Source of the DNA: Lepidostoma basale
Taxonomy: Eukaryota; Arthropoda; Insecta; Trichoptera; Lepidostomatidae
Assembly: GCA_022606425.2 (NCBI GenBank)
Contig: JAHDVF020000863.1
Coordinates: forward strand, 62,001-126,000
DNA: 64,000 nucleotides
Reading direction: 5' to 3'
Below are positions 9,570 to 18,512 of this stretch, one piece after another (within the stretch, counting starts at the first letter, position 1; every line of letters starts with the position of its first letter). Made by a program: the position numbers and the translations under genes. The notes under the pieces were generated by a model. It made no database searches and was not told the origin of the DNA. It was given only the letters and a program-made list of their open reading frames with translations.

Positions 9570-10360
9570 TTTATGAAACATATGATAATCTTTTTAATTT
9601 AAACTTTATGTTAATTAATATATTTAAATATTTGGTTTAACTGTTATGGGGGAGGATATGTTTAAATTTTGTTTCTTGTAATGGTGGTGGTGGTCCATTA
9701 AAGGTTGAGAACCTATGAATTAAAGGAAAGCGTGCTTTTTATGAAAGTTTTAAAACATGCATAAAGAAGCTCTAGATTTTATTACAGTTAGTGGGGAATG
9801 CTGTACGATATTTTAAATAAAGAAACTCATTCTATTTTAGCGTGGCTGCATTTAAATTATGTTGGTATAAAATAAGAAACAGAGTTCAAGATATGCGAGC
9901 GCAAGAAGCTGCGCAATATAGAATACACAGCAATTTTATCAGAAATGTGAATGTAAAAACCTAAAAAATAACAGATTTGGGATTTGAATACATGAATATG
10001 TCGGAATTGATTTCGAAAGATCACTCTTTCAGATTTCTGAAAACCGTATAGAAACGAATGAAATATTCGCGTAGCGATACGATAGCAGTATCGGAAAAAT
10101 GGATTCATGCTGCTTCAAACAATTGATTTATAGACGTTCTTATTTCAAGCGGACGGTTTTCATTTTATAAAATTTATATCGTTCTTCCGATGATGAATGC
10201 ATAAAATGGATGGACATAACCCTTAATCATAAGGAATACGACTGAGAAAAATAAGAGACATATCGGAAGGTCTGAATGTGAGACAGTCTATGTTGCAATC
10301 AGAATTTTTTTCTGCAATGGGCAAATTGTGTGAGCATTAACGGTGTCCTCGACGAAATTT
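9570..10360. other. No gene; small HH-E fragment at 10178-10200
   Basis: No supported gene. GTTCTTCCGATGATGAATGC at about 10181-10200 matches the 5' half of an HH-E hammerhead and then stops, so the ribozyme is truncated. Confidence 0.45.
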
Positions 10361-10361
10361 A

Positions 10362-10482
10362 GACGACGGAACTTACGCTGTAGTCGACCCTTCAGTCTGG
10401 AATAATTTTCCCGCAGACTTCAAGGGTATCGGGAGCCCGTCAGAGTTGAGATCAAGACTAAAAACATTATGATTTGTGTTGC
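10362..10482 (+). pseudogene. LINE C-terminal fragment
   Basis: A short frame with FSLEKF-like, S.SELRSRLKT-like spacing matches 46480-46640 and the usual last 30 residues of jockey-like LINE polymerases. It is a fragment only. Confidence 0.5.
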
Positions 10483-10707
10483 TCAAGGCGCAGGCTACGT
10501 ACTTTACATGAAGTCTATACTAGATTTAACAACGAACATTTTTGACAGCGCCATAGAGATGATTAATTCATAAAAAATGGCGCATTTAAAAATTATGCAA
10601 TTTATTGTTTAATGTTATTTTATGTCGCCCTGATACGGATAACATAGAAACCGGTAAATTCAATTAAAAAATTTAACGTATGTAATTGAACTGCCATATT
10701 TGCTATG

Positions 10708-10824
10708 CTATTTATTATTATTATTATTATTATTTTGTGGAATCGTTCTTTACATCATGACAGCATGAGCCAAATCAATGTAAAGGGTATTATAGCTATA
10801 ATAGTTATTACCGTGACATGTGAT
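10708..10824 (-). mobile_element. SINE1 3' half (split copy)
   Basis: The 3' half of the tRNA-derived SINE1 reads on the minus strand: the CATGACAGCATGAGCCAAAT block and a (TTA)n tail at 10708-10735. The SINE continues after a MITE insertion at 11072-11212. Confidence 0.8.
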
Positions 10825-11071
10825 AGTGGCGGTACTCCCTTAGAAGCCCAAAAGCCCGGCTTGCGTAAGAAGTTTTGAATCAAAACCTCTTCTGGCTTAC
10901 AGAGGTTCAGCTCTTGTGGCTATTTCTCTTACGTCTGATGGAAACATTGTTGGAAGGTGATTTGGTGGATTTGGGGTTTATGCGGGGGGATGATTACTTA
11001 GATTTGGGGGTTTTGATTCAAAATTTCTTACGCAAGCCGGGCTTCTGGGCTTCTATGGGAGTACCGCCACT
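10825..11071. mobile_element. MITE with ~60-bp terminal inverted repeats, inserted in SINE1
   Basis: The ends AGTGGCGGTACTCCC (10825-) and GGGAGTACCGCCACT (11057-11071) are inverted, and the repeat extends through AAGCCCGGCTTGCGTAAGAA and TTTGAATCAAAACC. The interior is shared with 6600-6725. The open frame at 10875-11075 is non-coding read-through. The ends resemble hAT termini, but the flanks do not show a clean 8-bp duplication, so the superfamily is uncertain. Confidence 0.75.
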
Positions 11072-11212
11072 GTAGGGATAGGTAGCTTATCTATCGCCAT
11101 TTTATTGTCACGTGAATTCTACACGTGTGACAATCACACTGCCCTCGCCGGGAATCGAACCCGGAACCTTCAGGGTAGCAGTCAATCCACTCAGCCACGA
11201 AGGTCGTCAATG
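11072..11212 (-). mobile_element. SINE1 tRNA-like head (split copy)
   Basis: On the minus strand: GACCTTCGTGGCTGAGTGG (A-box region), a tRNA-length spacer, then GGGTTCGATTCCCGG (B box), then CAGTGTGATTGTCACAC. These are the pol III promoter boxes of a tRNA-derived SINE. It is not a tRNA gene, because the acceptor-stem 3' half is replaced by SINE body. Confidence 0.8.
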
Positions 11213-11215
11213 CTA

Positions 11216-11226
11216 TTATTATTATG

Positions 11227-11274
<48 letters not shown>

Positions 11275-11335
11275 ATTATTATTATTATTAATATTATTAT
11301 TATTAATAGTATTATTATTATTAATAATAATAATG
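11216..11335. repeat. (ATT)n microsatellite
   Basis: About 120 bp of imperfect ATT/AAT triplets. The isoleucine-rich open frame over it is an artefact of the repeat. Confidence 0.95.
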
Positions 11336-11493
11336 TGGTGATGAGGTTCGCAACCCATCACACCGCGTCTTTCGCGATGGCGAAAAGAGAAGGATGGAGT
11401 GCCGCATCGATTAAAGTGTGGCTGTCCATTCTTTCTGCCTACCCTTTCGTGGAGACGGCGTGATGGTTAGTTGGTTAGTTAGTTATATTATTA
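11336..11493 (+). mobile_element. SINE2 copy
   Basis: It begins GTGGTGATGAGGTTCGCAAC directly after the microsatellite and contains GAGTGCCGCATCGATTAAAG and the LINE-1-type tail ending GGTTAGTTGGTTAGTTAGTT. It is an internally complete short form lacking the AT-rich leader. Confidence 0.8.
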
Positions 11494-12085
11494 TTTTATT
11501 TTTATTATTTGAAATGGGTATGATTAGGGATTTGACAGAAATAGGCAGCTAATGATATACAAGGAGATAGAATACGCACAATATATATTCTTTAGATATC
11601 CTTCAATAGCGGAACATTTCTTTTCAAACCATTCGGGAATTTCGCGTTGAAGGATAAAAGGGATTTGGGAAAAGCCGAGCGGAGAATCAGGACTGCACTG
11701 ATTGTGTCCTGTGAACTGTGACCGGAGGGAGAGAAATAAGGTTTACAAGAGAGACTGCGAATGGGAAATCTTCAAGGAACATTTCCATAATACTGTAAAC
11801 TCCAAGATTCACTTAGCGTCGGGATAAAGTTTTTGAAGTAATATGCAAAGAATACAGGCTAATCAGTTTTCGCTTCAAGATTTTCCCTACTTTATGAACT
11901 TTCTTTGACTTTGCAATAAAAAATATGTAATTTTAATTAAACGTCATTATTTCAATGGTAGCACTAATGAATAAACCGCCAGTTTAGAAACTTTAAAGCA
12001 TAATTACCCATAAAGTAGAGTTCTATTGAATTTTTTGGACTTCCATATAAGTGTAACCAGCCAGACGGTAAGAGTGTCATAGAAA
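11494..12085. other. No gene seen
   Basis: No repeat or coding signature is recognisable. The middle part (11640-11770) has mixed composition and may be host DNA. Confidence 0.4.
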
Positions 12086-12089
12086 TGTT

Positions 12090-12425
12090 ATGAATAATAT
12101 AAACAGTGAAAGTGTTATAAACAAAATAATGAAATAGTCATTCGCATAGTTTAAACACGTGGAAAGAATGAATGAAGAAAGAATGCTAAACAATGTATAA
12201 TAAATATTTCCGATGTTAACAGAACAAGAAATTTAGTAAGATCAAGAAAAACGTGACACAATAAAAAAGTTAAATATTAAATGTCGGCCATGTGAGGAGT
12301 CGGAGAAATCTACGTGCGTGCATGACACGATGTATGAATATTTCAGAATTGAGAGATGCATGTCGGAGAAGAACAGTATGGCGCTATCCCCAAGCGCAAT
12401 GGCGTGATGATTAATTAATTAGAAT
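12090..12425 (+). mobile_element. LINE-1 3' copy, strongly decayed
   Basis: GTTATAAACAAAATAATGAAA, then ATGTCGGCCATGTGAGGAG, CATGACACGATGTATGAAT and a decayed GGCGTGATGATTAATTAATT end follow the LINE-1 order. Many indels make this one of the older copies. Confidence 0.65.
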
Positions 12426-12870
12426 GAAAAATATATATTCATACCATGAATCAAATAAATATATATCTTTTACGACTACAATATTTTGGCGCCTGAATCA
12501 AAATGCGTTATTTTTTTATTTCAAATCTAAACCTTTCTTTGTATGAAACATGTGTACATATACGTCTATGTCAAGAATGACTACCCATATCATTTTTTAC
12601 AGAAGTGCCTATATATGACCTTATGTGTCATTTTAGCGTGAAGACAACGGGGGTCGTTTTCCCGCGCTCTAAGGGTTTTATAGTTATATTTTACAATGTA
12701 ACACAAAGAAACTTCGGAAATACTCAAGAATGTAAGACTTTATACCATACATAGCGTATACAAAGGGTTTTTATCGGTGATAGAAAAGAAGCTATGTATT
12801 TTTAATACTTGTAATTTATTAATATTATCTTTTCATAACATTTGAAATAATTATAATTTCGAATTTTTAT
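12426..12870. other. No gene seen
   Basis: AT-rich sequence with no match to the repeat families described here. Confidence 0.4.
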
Positions 12871-12913
12871 AAATTAAAGCATTGTTTTTTTTACTTTTGA
12901 GTTTATTTTTCTC

Positions 12914-12946
12914 GACATGTTTCGAAGGCATTCATCATCGGAAGAA
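12914..12946 (-). ncRNA. Hammerhead ribozyme-like motif (HH-E, left)
   Basis: On the minus strand, CCGAUGA at 12941-12935 stands where CUGAUGA is expected (U4 is C). An extra U follows, then stem II GAA/UUC, GAAA (12923-12920), stem III CAUG (12919-12916) and UC (12915-12914). Stem I UUCUU/GAGAA can form. Confidence 0.55.
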
Positions 12947-12996
12947 CGTTATAAACTGTGTTATATGACGATCATAACGATAGAAAGTTTATATCG

Positions 12997-13036
12997 TTCT
13001 TCCGATGATGAAGGTGTCTTCGAAACATGTCGAGAA
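12997..13036 (+). ncRNA. Hammerhead ribozyme-like motif (HH-E, right)
   Basis: The core variant CCGAUGA is at 13002-13008, the extra U at 13009, stem II GAAG/CUUC with loop GUGU (13010-13021), GAAA at 13022-13025, stem III CAUG at 13026-13029, and UC at 13030-13031. Stem I pairs UUCUU (12997-13001) with GAGAA (13032-13036), one pair being G-U. The U4-to-C change is shared by all HH-E copies, so activity needs testing. Confidence 0.65.
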
Positions 13037-13236
13037 AAATAATCTCAAAAGTGGAAAAAAACAGTGTTTTAATTCATAAAAATTCGTCATTATTGAATTC
13101 CACAGTGTTAACGCCTTTGGTTTATCTAAAATTAATTATAATTTCATGTAAACAGGAAAGTCACGTTTGACAACTATGTATCTTATAAAATGATATTGAA
13201 GATTTTTGAAAATAATTTATAAACGTTTTAACGAAA

Positions 13237-13272
13237 CAACCGGTTTCGCTCTGGCCAGAATTTCGCCAGTAC
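13237..13272 (-). ncRNA. Decayed hammerhead-like motif (HH-F/G type)
   Basis: On the minus strand a CUGGCGA core (A6 changed to G), a self-complementary CUGGCCAG segment, GAAA, stem III CCGG and UU are in the right order. The short open frame covering it is not a gene. Confidence 0.35.
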
Positions 13273-13279
13273 ACAGAAA

Positions 13280-14130
13280 CAAACTTAATAATATATTAAT
13301 AAACTTCTTAACTGATAGTAAAAAAAATGTGTTTACATTGACATTCTGGCAGTTGTCAATGGGGCTATTTTATAAAAATAAAATATAAAAGTATTATTTT
13401 AAGATTAATTTAATAATGCTACACCACAAATTAAGTATTTCATAAGAAAGTGTAAAATATTTGTTATTGAATTTCTCTGTCCTATAAAATTTTATTTTCC
13501 ATCATAACAATAATCTTTATAACAAAAATCTTTATAATACCTTACCAAGGTGGAGCAGGTCATTCTCAAAGATACATAGAGATATTCTTGAATATTCTTG
13601 ACGTTTTCATTTATATTCATAATTCAATATTGAGATTTCAATCATTGTTCCGGAAAAAGTAAATGTGTTGAAAGTCTCCACCCACTGCCGAACCTAAGCC
13701 TCTTTTAAACGGCAGGAAAAGAAATCTGGACGTTGAATTTAATTGTCTCGGTTTTGGAAATTTTTTGTATCAGTGTTCATAAAATATAGTTCATATTATC
13801 AATTCTGAAAAGTGTATTGCCTCCCTGCCGACGATATATTTAGGATCCTTCTGAGATATGATATTTCTGAGTTTTATATCGAAATCGTATTTTTATTAAC
13901 CGTTTCGAGTTCAGTAAATGTTTTTTGTTTGTTATGTATCATTTGTGTGTAATAAAAATAAATAAATAGATAACCCACGCCATCCTCGGTATTTCAGTGT
14001 TTTACAGACTTTTCAGACTTGTGTCATCGCTCCATCTGGTGCGCTGTCTCCCGACACTTCTCTGACCCAACCTTGTACATATATTTCAATTATATTTAAG
14101 TTGTATTTTCTAACTAGAAAACTAAAAATG
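13280..14130. other. No gene seen
   Basis: No coding or repeat signature is recognised. A single stretch at 13980-14075 is richer in C and T. Confidence 0.35.
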
Positions 14131-14134
14131 TATT

Positions 14135-15515
14135 TCAAATCAAATCAAATCAGTTTATTTACTCAAAAGACATTTCACACAGCATACATGTTTAAGGCAT
14201 TTTATTAATTTATTTTGACATAAACGCCGCAAGGGCTTTTACAAAAATGACATGTTTAGTTACAAAGGTAATATAAAAGTTTGGGCAAATAGACAGACAA
14301 CTAACATATAACGGCAAAACACAAAAACGAGAATAAGGATAACATAAGAGAAATTAGAAATTACATGAGATAGAAAAGAACATAACATAATATAAATTAG
14401 AATTTACATGCATAGGATTGATAAGAACATAACATGATAGAAATTAGAAATTACGAAAAAAAAAAACAACAGTAAAGAAACAAAGGGATGGTAATTTACC
14501 AGTCCAATATGTGACCGGATGATGTACATGTGGGGCGAGCGAACAGGAGACGAATACTAATATAAATAAAGTTTAAAATCTATGTGAATTCAAAAAGAGC
14601 TTTTACAGAAATGACATGTTTAGTTACAAAGGTAATATAAAAAATTTGGGCAAATAGACAGACAACTAACATATAACGGCAAAACACAAAAACGAGAATA
14701 AGGATAACATAAGAGAAATTAGAAATTACATGAGATAGAAAAGAACATAACAAATATAAATTAGAATTTACATGCATAGGATTGAAAAGAACTAACATGA
14801 TAGAAATTAGAAATTACGGAAAAAAAAAACAACAGTAAAGAAACAAAGGATGGTAATTTACCAGTCCAATATGTGACCGGATGATGTACATGTGGGGCGA
14901 GCGAATAGGAGACGAATACTAATATAAATAAAGTTTAAAATCTATGTGAATTCAAAAAGAGCTTTTACAAAAATGACATGTTTAGTTACAAAGGTAATAT
15001 AAAAAATTTGGGCAAATAGACAGACAACTAATATACGTATAACGAAAACACAAAAACGAGAATAAGGATAACATAAGAGAAATTAGAAATTACATGAGAT
15101 AGAAAAGAACATAACATAATATAAATTAGAATTTACATGCATAGGATTGATAAGAACATAACATGATAGACATTAGAAATTACGAAAAAAGAACAACAGT
15201 AAAGAAACAAAGGGATGGTAATTTACCAGTCCAATATGTGACCGGATGATGTACATGTGGGGCGAGCGAATAGGAGACGAATACTAATATAAATAAAGTT
15301 TAAAATCTATGTGAATTCAAAAAGAGCTTTTACAAAAATGACATGTTTAGTTACAAAGGTAATATAAAAATTTGGGCAAATAGACAGACAACTAACATAT
15401 AACGGCAAAACACAAAAACGAGAATAAGGATAACATAAGAGAAATTAGAAATTACATGAGATAGAAAAGAACATAACATAATATAAATTAGAATTTACAT
15501 GCATAGGATTGATTT
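14135..15515 (-). repeat. ~362-bp tandem array, probably a LINE 3' UTR
   Basis: GCTTTTACA.AAATGACATG recurs at about 14235, 14599, 14961 and 15326, giving periods of 364, 362 and 365 bp and about 3.5 units. Markers in each unit are GGCAAATAGACAGACAACTA and GATGTACATGTGGGGCGAGC. The array is followed at 14135-14200 by the TCAAATCAAATCA motif and ACTCAAAAGACAT, a terminus shared with 47945-48060. The array is therefore likely a minus-strand LINE 3' UTR, 5'-truncated at about 15515. The small frame at 14580-14798 is repeat read-through. Confidence 0.8.
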
Positions 15516-15985
15516 AATGGTAATGGAAGGCTATAAAAAGAATCCGATAGTCATCTTCTGAGTAAGCGCATTTTATTTTTTCAACTCTAGTTTCAAAGAT
15601 ATCGTAAAACAAAGTTTATACAAGCTGACGTGTTGCGCAGTTTCTGCATTGAAAATTTATACACGCCAAGCCAAACACGCCGCTCCACTTAAGTTAATTT
15701 GAGTCGATATTAGAATGGCACATTTATAGTTCACTTCTAAATAACAGACAGCTTTACACATATAGATAGCTATAATAAAATTAAAGTGATTGAAATTCTG
15801 AAATTACATTATAATAAATCAAAAATTCAAAACAATACACAATAAAATATTCAAAACTGAATATCATTTCAAAGTAATTCTTCCGGTTTTGGTAATACCC
15901 TAAACTACAATATATTTCATTATTTATACGAATGAAAATATCTAGTTTATGAAAGTTTTATTTTAAAACTTATTATTGAAATTGT
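15516..15985. other. No gene seen
   Basis: AT-rich sequence with no match to other parts of the window. Confidence 0.4.
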
Positions 15986-15989
15986 TTTT

Positions 15990-16095
15990 GATTAATTGGC
16001 TACTGCCCCCCGAAACACCACCAAAGAGATGGAGGAATAGCTGGGGGTCAACTACACGAACAGACTAAAGGTCTAAAATAAGAAGAAGAAGAAGT
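15990..16095 (+). pseudogene. LINE 3'-end fragment with (AAG)n tail
   Basis: The translation PPKRWRNSW-like is followed by AATAAGAAGAAGAAGAAG (16077-). This is the same terminus type as LINE-2 (GRPPKRW then AAG repeats). Only the last ~30 codons remain. Confidence 0.55.
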
Positions 16096-16349
16096 TATTG
16101 ATTAATGAAAACATTTAATTTTCTTAGAGAAAATCTTAAAAAAGGAGAAAAGACAGCTAGCAGTCCACTTCTTATAAAGGAACTTGAAGCAGAGAATAAC
16201 ATACCAAAAGGAAAGAAATATAAGAATTTCATATCATTTTGTTTAGTTTTATATAATTCTATATTACGAGCTTCATTTATGATATAAATATCGGGGTATC
16301 AATCATTTGAGTCGTCTCATGATACTCTCATATAGAATAAATTAAATAA

Positions 16350-16530
16350 AAATAACATCATCATCATCAACAATGGTGTGACAGTAACCGCTCACTAAAA
16401 TCCTTTGCCTCCTCCGGAATTTTTCGCCAGTTTCCCCGGTCCATCGTCCGCATTTTACGATTTTCAGGATCAAGCCCCTTAAGATCTCCCTCCGCGTCAC
16501 CCATCCACCTTAATTAAGGTCTTTCCATTT
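16350..16530 (-). pseudogene. LINE C-terminal fragment with (ATG)n tail
   Basis: The minus-strand frame reads WMGDAEGDLKGLDPENRKM, then RTMDRGNWRKIPEEAKD. That is the style of a LINE polymerase C-terminus (DR-W/EEA), followed by ATGATGATGATG (16363-16350). It is a fragment only. Confidence 0.5.
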
Positions 16531-16599
16531 TCGTCTACTGTCTGGTAGGGTGTAGACGAAGAATGGGAAGACTCTTAGAATATTTAAAAATAAAAATAA

Positions 16600-16765
16600 C
16601 GTATTGAAAGCTAAGGCATTAACATTATGGAATTCCATAGTAATACACTTAGGATATTGAAAATAACTTTGTTTATAATCCACAAAATATTAACAAACAC
16701 GACATGTTTCGGAGGATACCTCCAACTTCAGGTGTAAATATATAATAAAAACTAATTAATATTTT
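16600..16765. repeat. HH-I element, solo unit
   Basis: The unit contains the ribozyme at 16697-16735 followed, on the minus strand, by a body with GTGGATTATAAACAAAGTTA. The upstream block TTAACATTATGGAATTCC (16619-) is HH-E terminal sequence, so two elements abut here. Confidence 0.5.
16697..16735 (-). ncRNA. Hammerhead ribozyme (HH-I)
   Basis: All three stems form on the minus strand. Stem I is ACAC/GUGU (16735-16732 with 16700-16697), stem II a perfect GGAGG/CCUCC with a UAU loop, and stem III the palindrome CAUG. GAAA is at 16710-16707 and UC at 16702-16701. The only core deviation is CUGAAGU for CUGAAGA (A9 to U) at 16731-16725. Confidence 0.65.
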
Positions 16766-16859
16766 TAATTGAAATATATTGGTAGAAGTTCATTTTATAT
16801 AATGAAAACAAAAAAATATTGAAACAAAATTTATTTTTATGTATTTAGTGCGCTTCCAC

Positions 16860-16930
16860 TTGTGTCACTTGTGTTTATGTTCGACCGGTTACGGCAGCTT
16901 GCTGCCATCTTTTGGTACCTATATCAAAAT
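16860..16930 (-). repeat. HH-A hammerhead relic
   Basis: On the minus strand GGCAG/CUGCC stem II, GUAA (for GAAA), CCGG and UC are present, with a CAAAAGA core (for CUGAAGA). Two core changes suggest it is dead. The flank matches the HH-A locus at 29780-30050. Confidence 0.5.
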
Positions 16931-17275
16931 TTATTTGGTTTATATAATAAATGATAGTGGTGGGGATTACTTTTTTTCCCCTTATTCTAAATAATGTATT
17001 ACTGTTATTAAGTTGTAGTTGAAATGATTCTATATAATGTAAATTTTTGTTTAGTTTATTTACTTTATAATTAAAAAGCAATTACTAGGGTGGCTAATTC
17101 TTGGAATGATTCTATATAATGTGATTTTTGTAATTGAGAAAGAAAGACAAATATAATTAACGCATTTAAAAACGCATAACATAATTATCGAAATTTAATT
17201 AAATCACTATTTTGTGAAAATAATGTGTAAAAATTTTCCAACTCCATAATGACGATTTTTTATTAAAAAAAAACT
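16931..17275. other. No gene seen
   Basis: AT-rich sequence. ATGATTCTATATAATGTAA occurs twice (about 17023 and 17106), a small direct duplication. Confidence 0.4.
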
Positions 17276-17279
17276 CTTT

Positions 17280-17445
17280 ATTCCTTTTTTGAGATGAATT
17301 TTGAATTTTGTCGACATGTTTCGGATGTTTTACACCTTCATCATCGGTTTATATCGTTTTCCCGATAATGAAGGTGAAAAACATTCGAAACATGAGGAGA
17401 AAAATTATCTCTAAAGTGACAAAACAGTGTTAATATTTATGAAAA
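17280..17445. repeat. HH-E inverted pair, decayed
   Basis: The left arm has GACATGTTTCGGATG then ACACCTTCATCATCGG (minus strand: CCGAUGA core, long stem II). The right arm has CCCGATAATGAAGGTG then TTCGAAACATGAGGAG. The right copy lost the UC cleavage site (CAUGAG). Confidence 0.55.
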
Positions 17446-17845
17446 GATGATAAATGAAATTTCTTCGTATTAGAACAAGTTAATAATTCTACGAGCGATG
17501 ATGTGAAATTGTCATTTTATATTTCACTTACTACGCAAGCGCAGTCCAGTTGCGTGAGAACCGCCAGTAAATTATTTTACCTTTATTAATGTGAAATGAG
17601 GCAGTTATGTTCGATAAGGATCAATTTTTAAAATTAATTGTGAAAAAATGTACTCCGCATATGACCTCGCGGCGATAAAAACAAAAACGAAAGAACGAAT
17701 TATTTCGAAGTGAAATTATTCAATTGTTTTGCATTCCATACGCAAAAGTATTATATATTACCTTTGACTTCAACGCTGGTAAATTTATGTTAAAATATTT
17801 TTACAGCACTCTCATCAAAATAAGTCTACTAACCCTTCAGAATTT
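17446..17845. other. No gene seen
   Basis: No recognisable feature. Composition is slightly richer in GC at 17520-17560. Confidence 0.35.
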
Positions 17846-17847
17846 TA

Positions 17848-18140
17848 TTATAATATTTTTTTGCTATATTTAGGACCGCGTTTTTTCTCGGAGCCCTGAG
17901 ATGCAGATGCCCAGCTGTTTCTACATCTTTTGGGTGGTCTACCTCGATTGCCTGTTGGCACTTTATTTGCCGCTTTACTTATCACTTTTTCAGAACACGC
18001 TTTCAACATGCTCTCCAGTAACGTCTTCTCGTTCATCAACATCGCTCTACATCTTCGACATTGCTGATCTTCCTTAATTCGAAATTTCTCACTCTGTCTC
18101 CAAATGTCGTTCTCGCAATGGATCGGATTATCTATTACAT
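17848..18140 (-). pseudogene. LINE C-terminal fragment (dispersed)
   Basis: A minus-strand frame has MNEKTLLESMLKAC then NRGRPPKRCRNSWASASQ, a LINE-type GRPPKR-W end. A paralogous stretch with CGTCTTCTCGTTCATC lies at 48280-48515 in the same strand sense. It is too short to classify. Confidence 0.5.
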
Positions 18141-18289
18141 ATAATGTAACATAATTGTCCCTAATAGTTTTTTTATCTCGTTGTGTTTAAAAGTCAAAAT
18201 ATTTGGTCTTGTATTTATAGAAAAAAGAAAAATGAAATCGATTTCTAATTAAATATTGATGAAGAGGTCTTTTTCTATTTTTGTTATAT

Positions 18290-18395
18290 ATAAATATTAT
18301 TTTATGGGAGTGACATGTTTCATCCTGTTGAAGTGATAAAAACCTAATCTAACCTTATAAAGTAAAAAAGCCACTCCCATAAAATATTATAAAAG
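18290..18395. repeat. HH-D inverted pair, strongly decayed
   Basis: ATTTTATGGGAGTGACATG (18299-) is mirrored by GCCACTCCCATAAAATA (18370-). Ribozyme cores are gone. Only the CAUG/UC part of the left arm remains. Confidence 0.5.
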
Positions 18396-18424
18396 ACCAG
18401 AAAACAGGCGTTTTCATCAATAAT

Positions 18425-18512
18425 AAAAATCAATAGTCCATTGTTTTGGCCGAAACATTGTTTTGGCGTAAAATAAAGTACAATTGTGATGAAACAAAGT
18501 GATTTAATTTAA
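18425..18512 (+). repeat. HH-C element, left part split by piggyBac
   Basis: TCCATTGTTTTGGCCGAAAC at 18437-18456 and then GCGTAAAATAAAGTACAATT (18465-) up to TTAATTTAA are HH-C body. The body continues after the piggyBac element at 20229 (TTAACAGTATAAAAATC). Confidence 0.65.

Larger units (their letters stand above)
12875..13100. repeat. HH-E inverted pair
   Basis: Bodies ACTTTTGAGTTTATTTTTC (12893-) and AATAATCTCAAAAGTGG (13037-) are inverted copies around two outward-pointing hammerheads, with a ~55-bp spacer. The outer ends carry AAAACACTGTTTTTT-like sequence and GAATTCCACAGTGTTAACGCC at about 13095-13116. The same outer sequence recurs at 16620, 45570, 45820 and 49985. Confidence 0.75.

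Noticed and set aside
10875..11075. 66-codon frame as a gene
   Set aside because: It lies wholly within the inverted-repeat MITE inserted in SINE1.
11224..11463. Isoleucine-rich 79-codon open frame
   Set aside because: It is the (ATT)n microsatellite read through into SINE2.
14580..14798. 72-codon minus frame in the tandem array
   Set aside because: It spans repeat units and is disrupted in neighbouring units.
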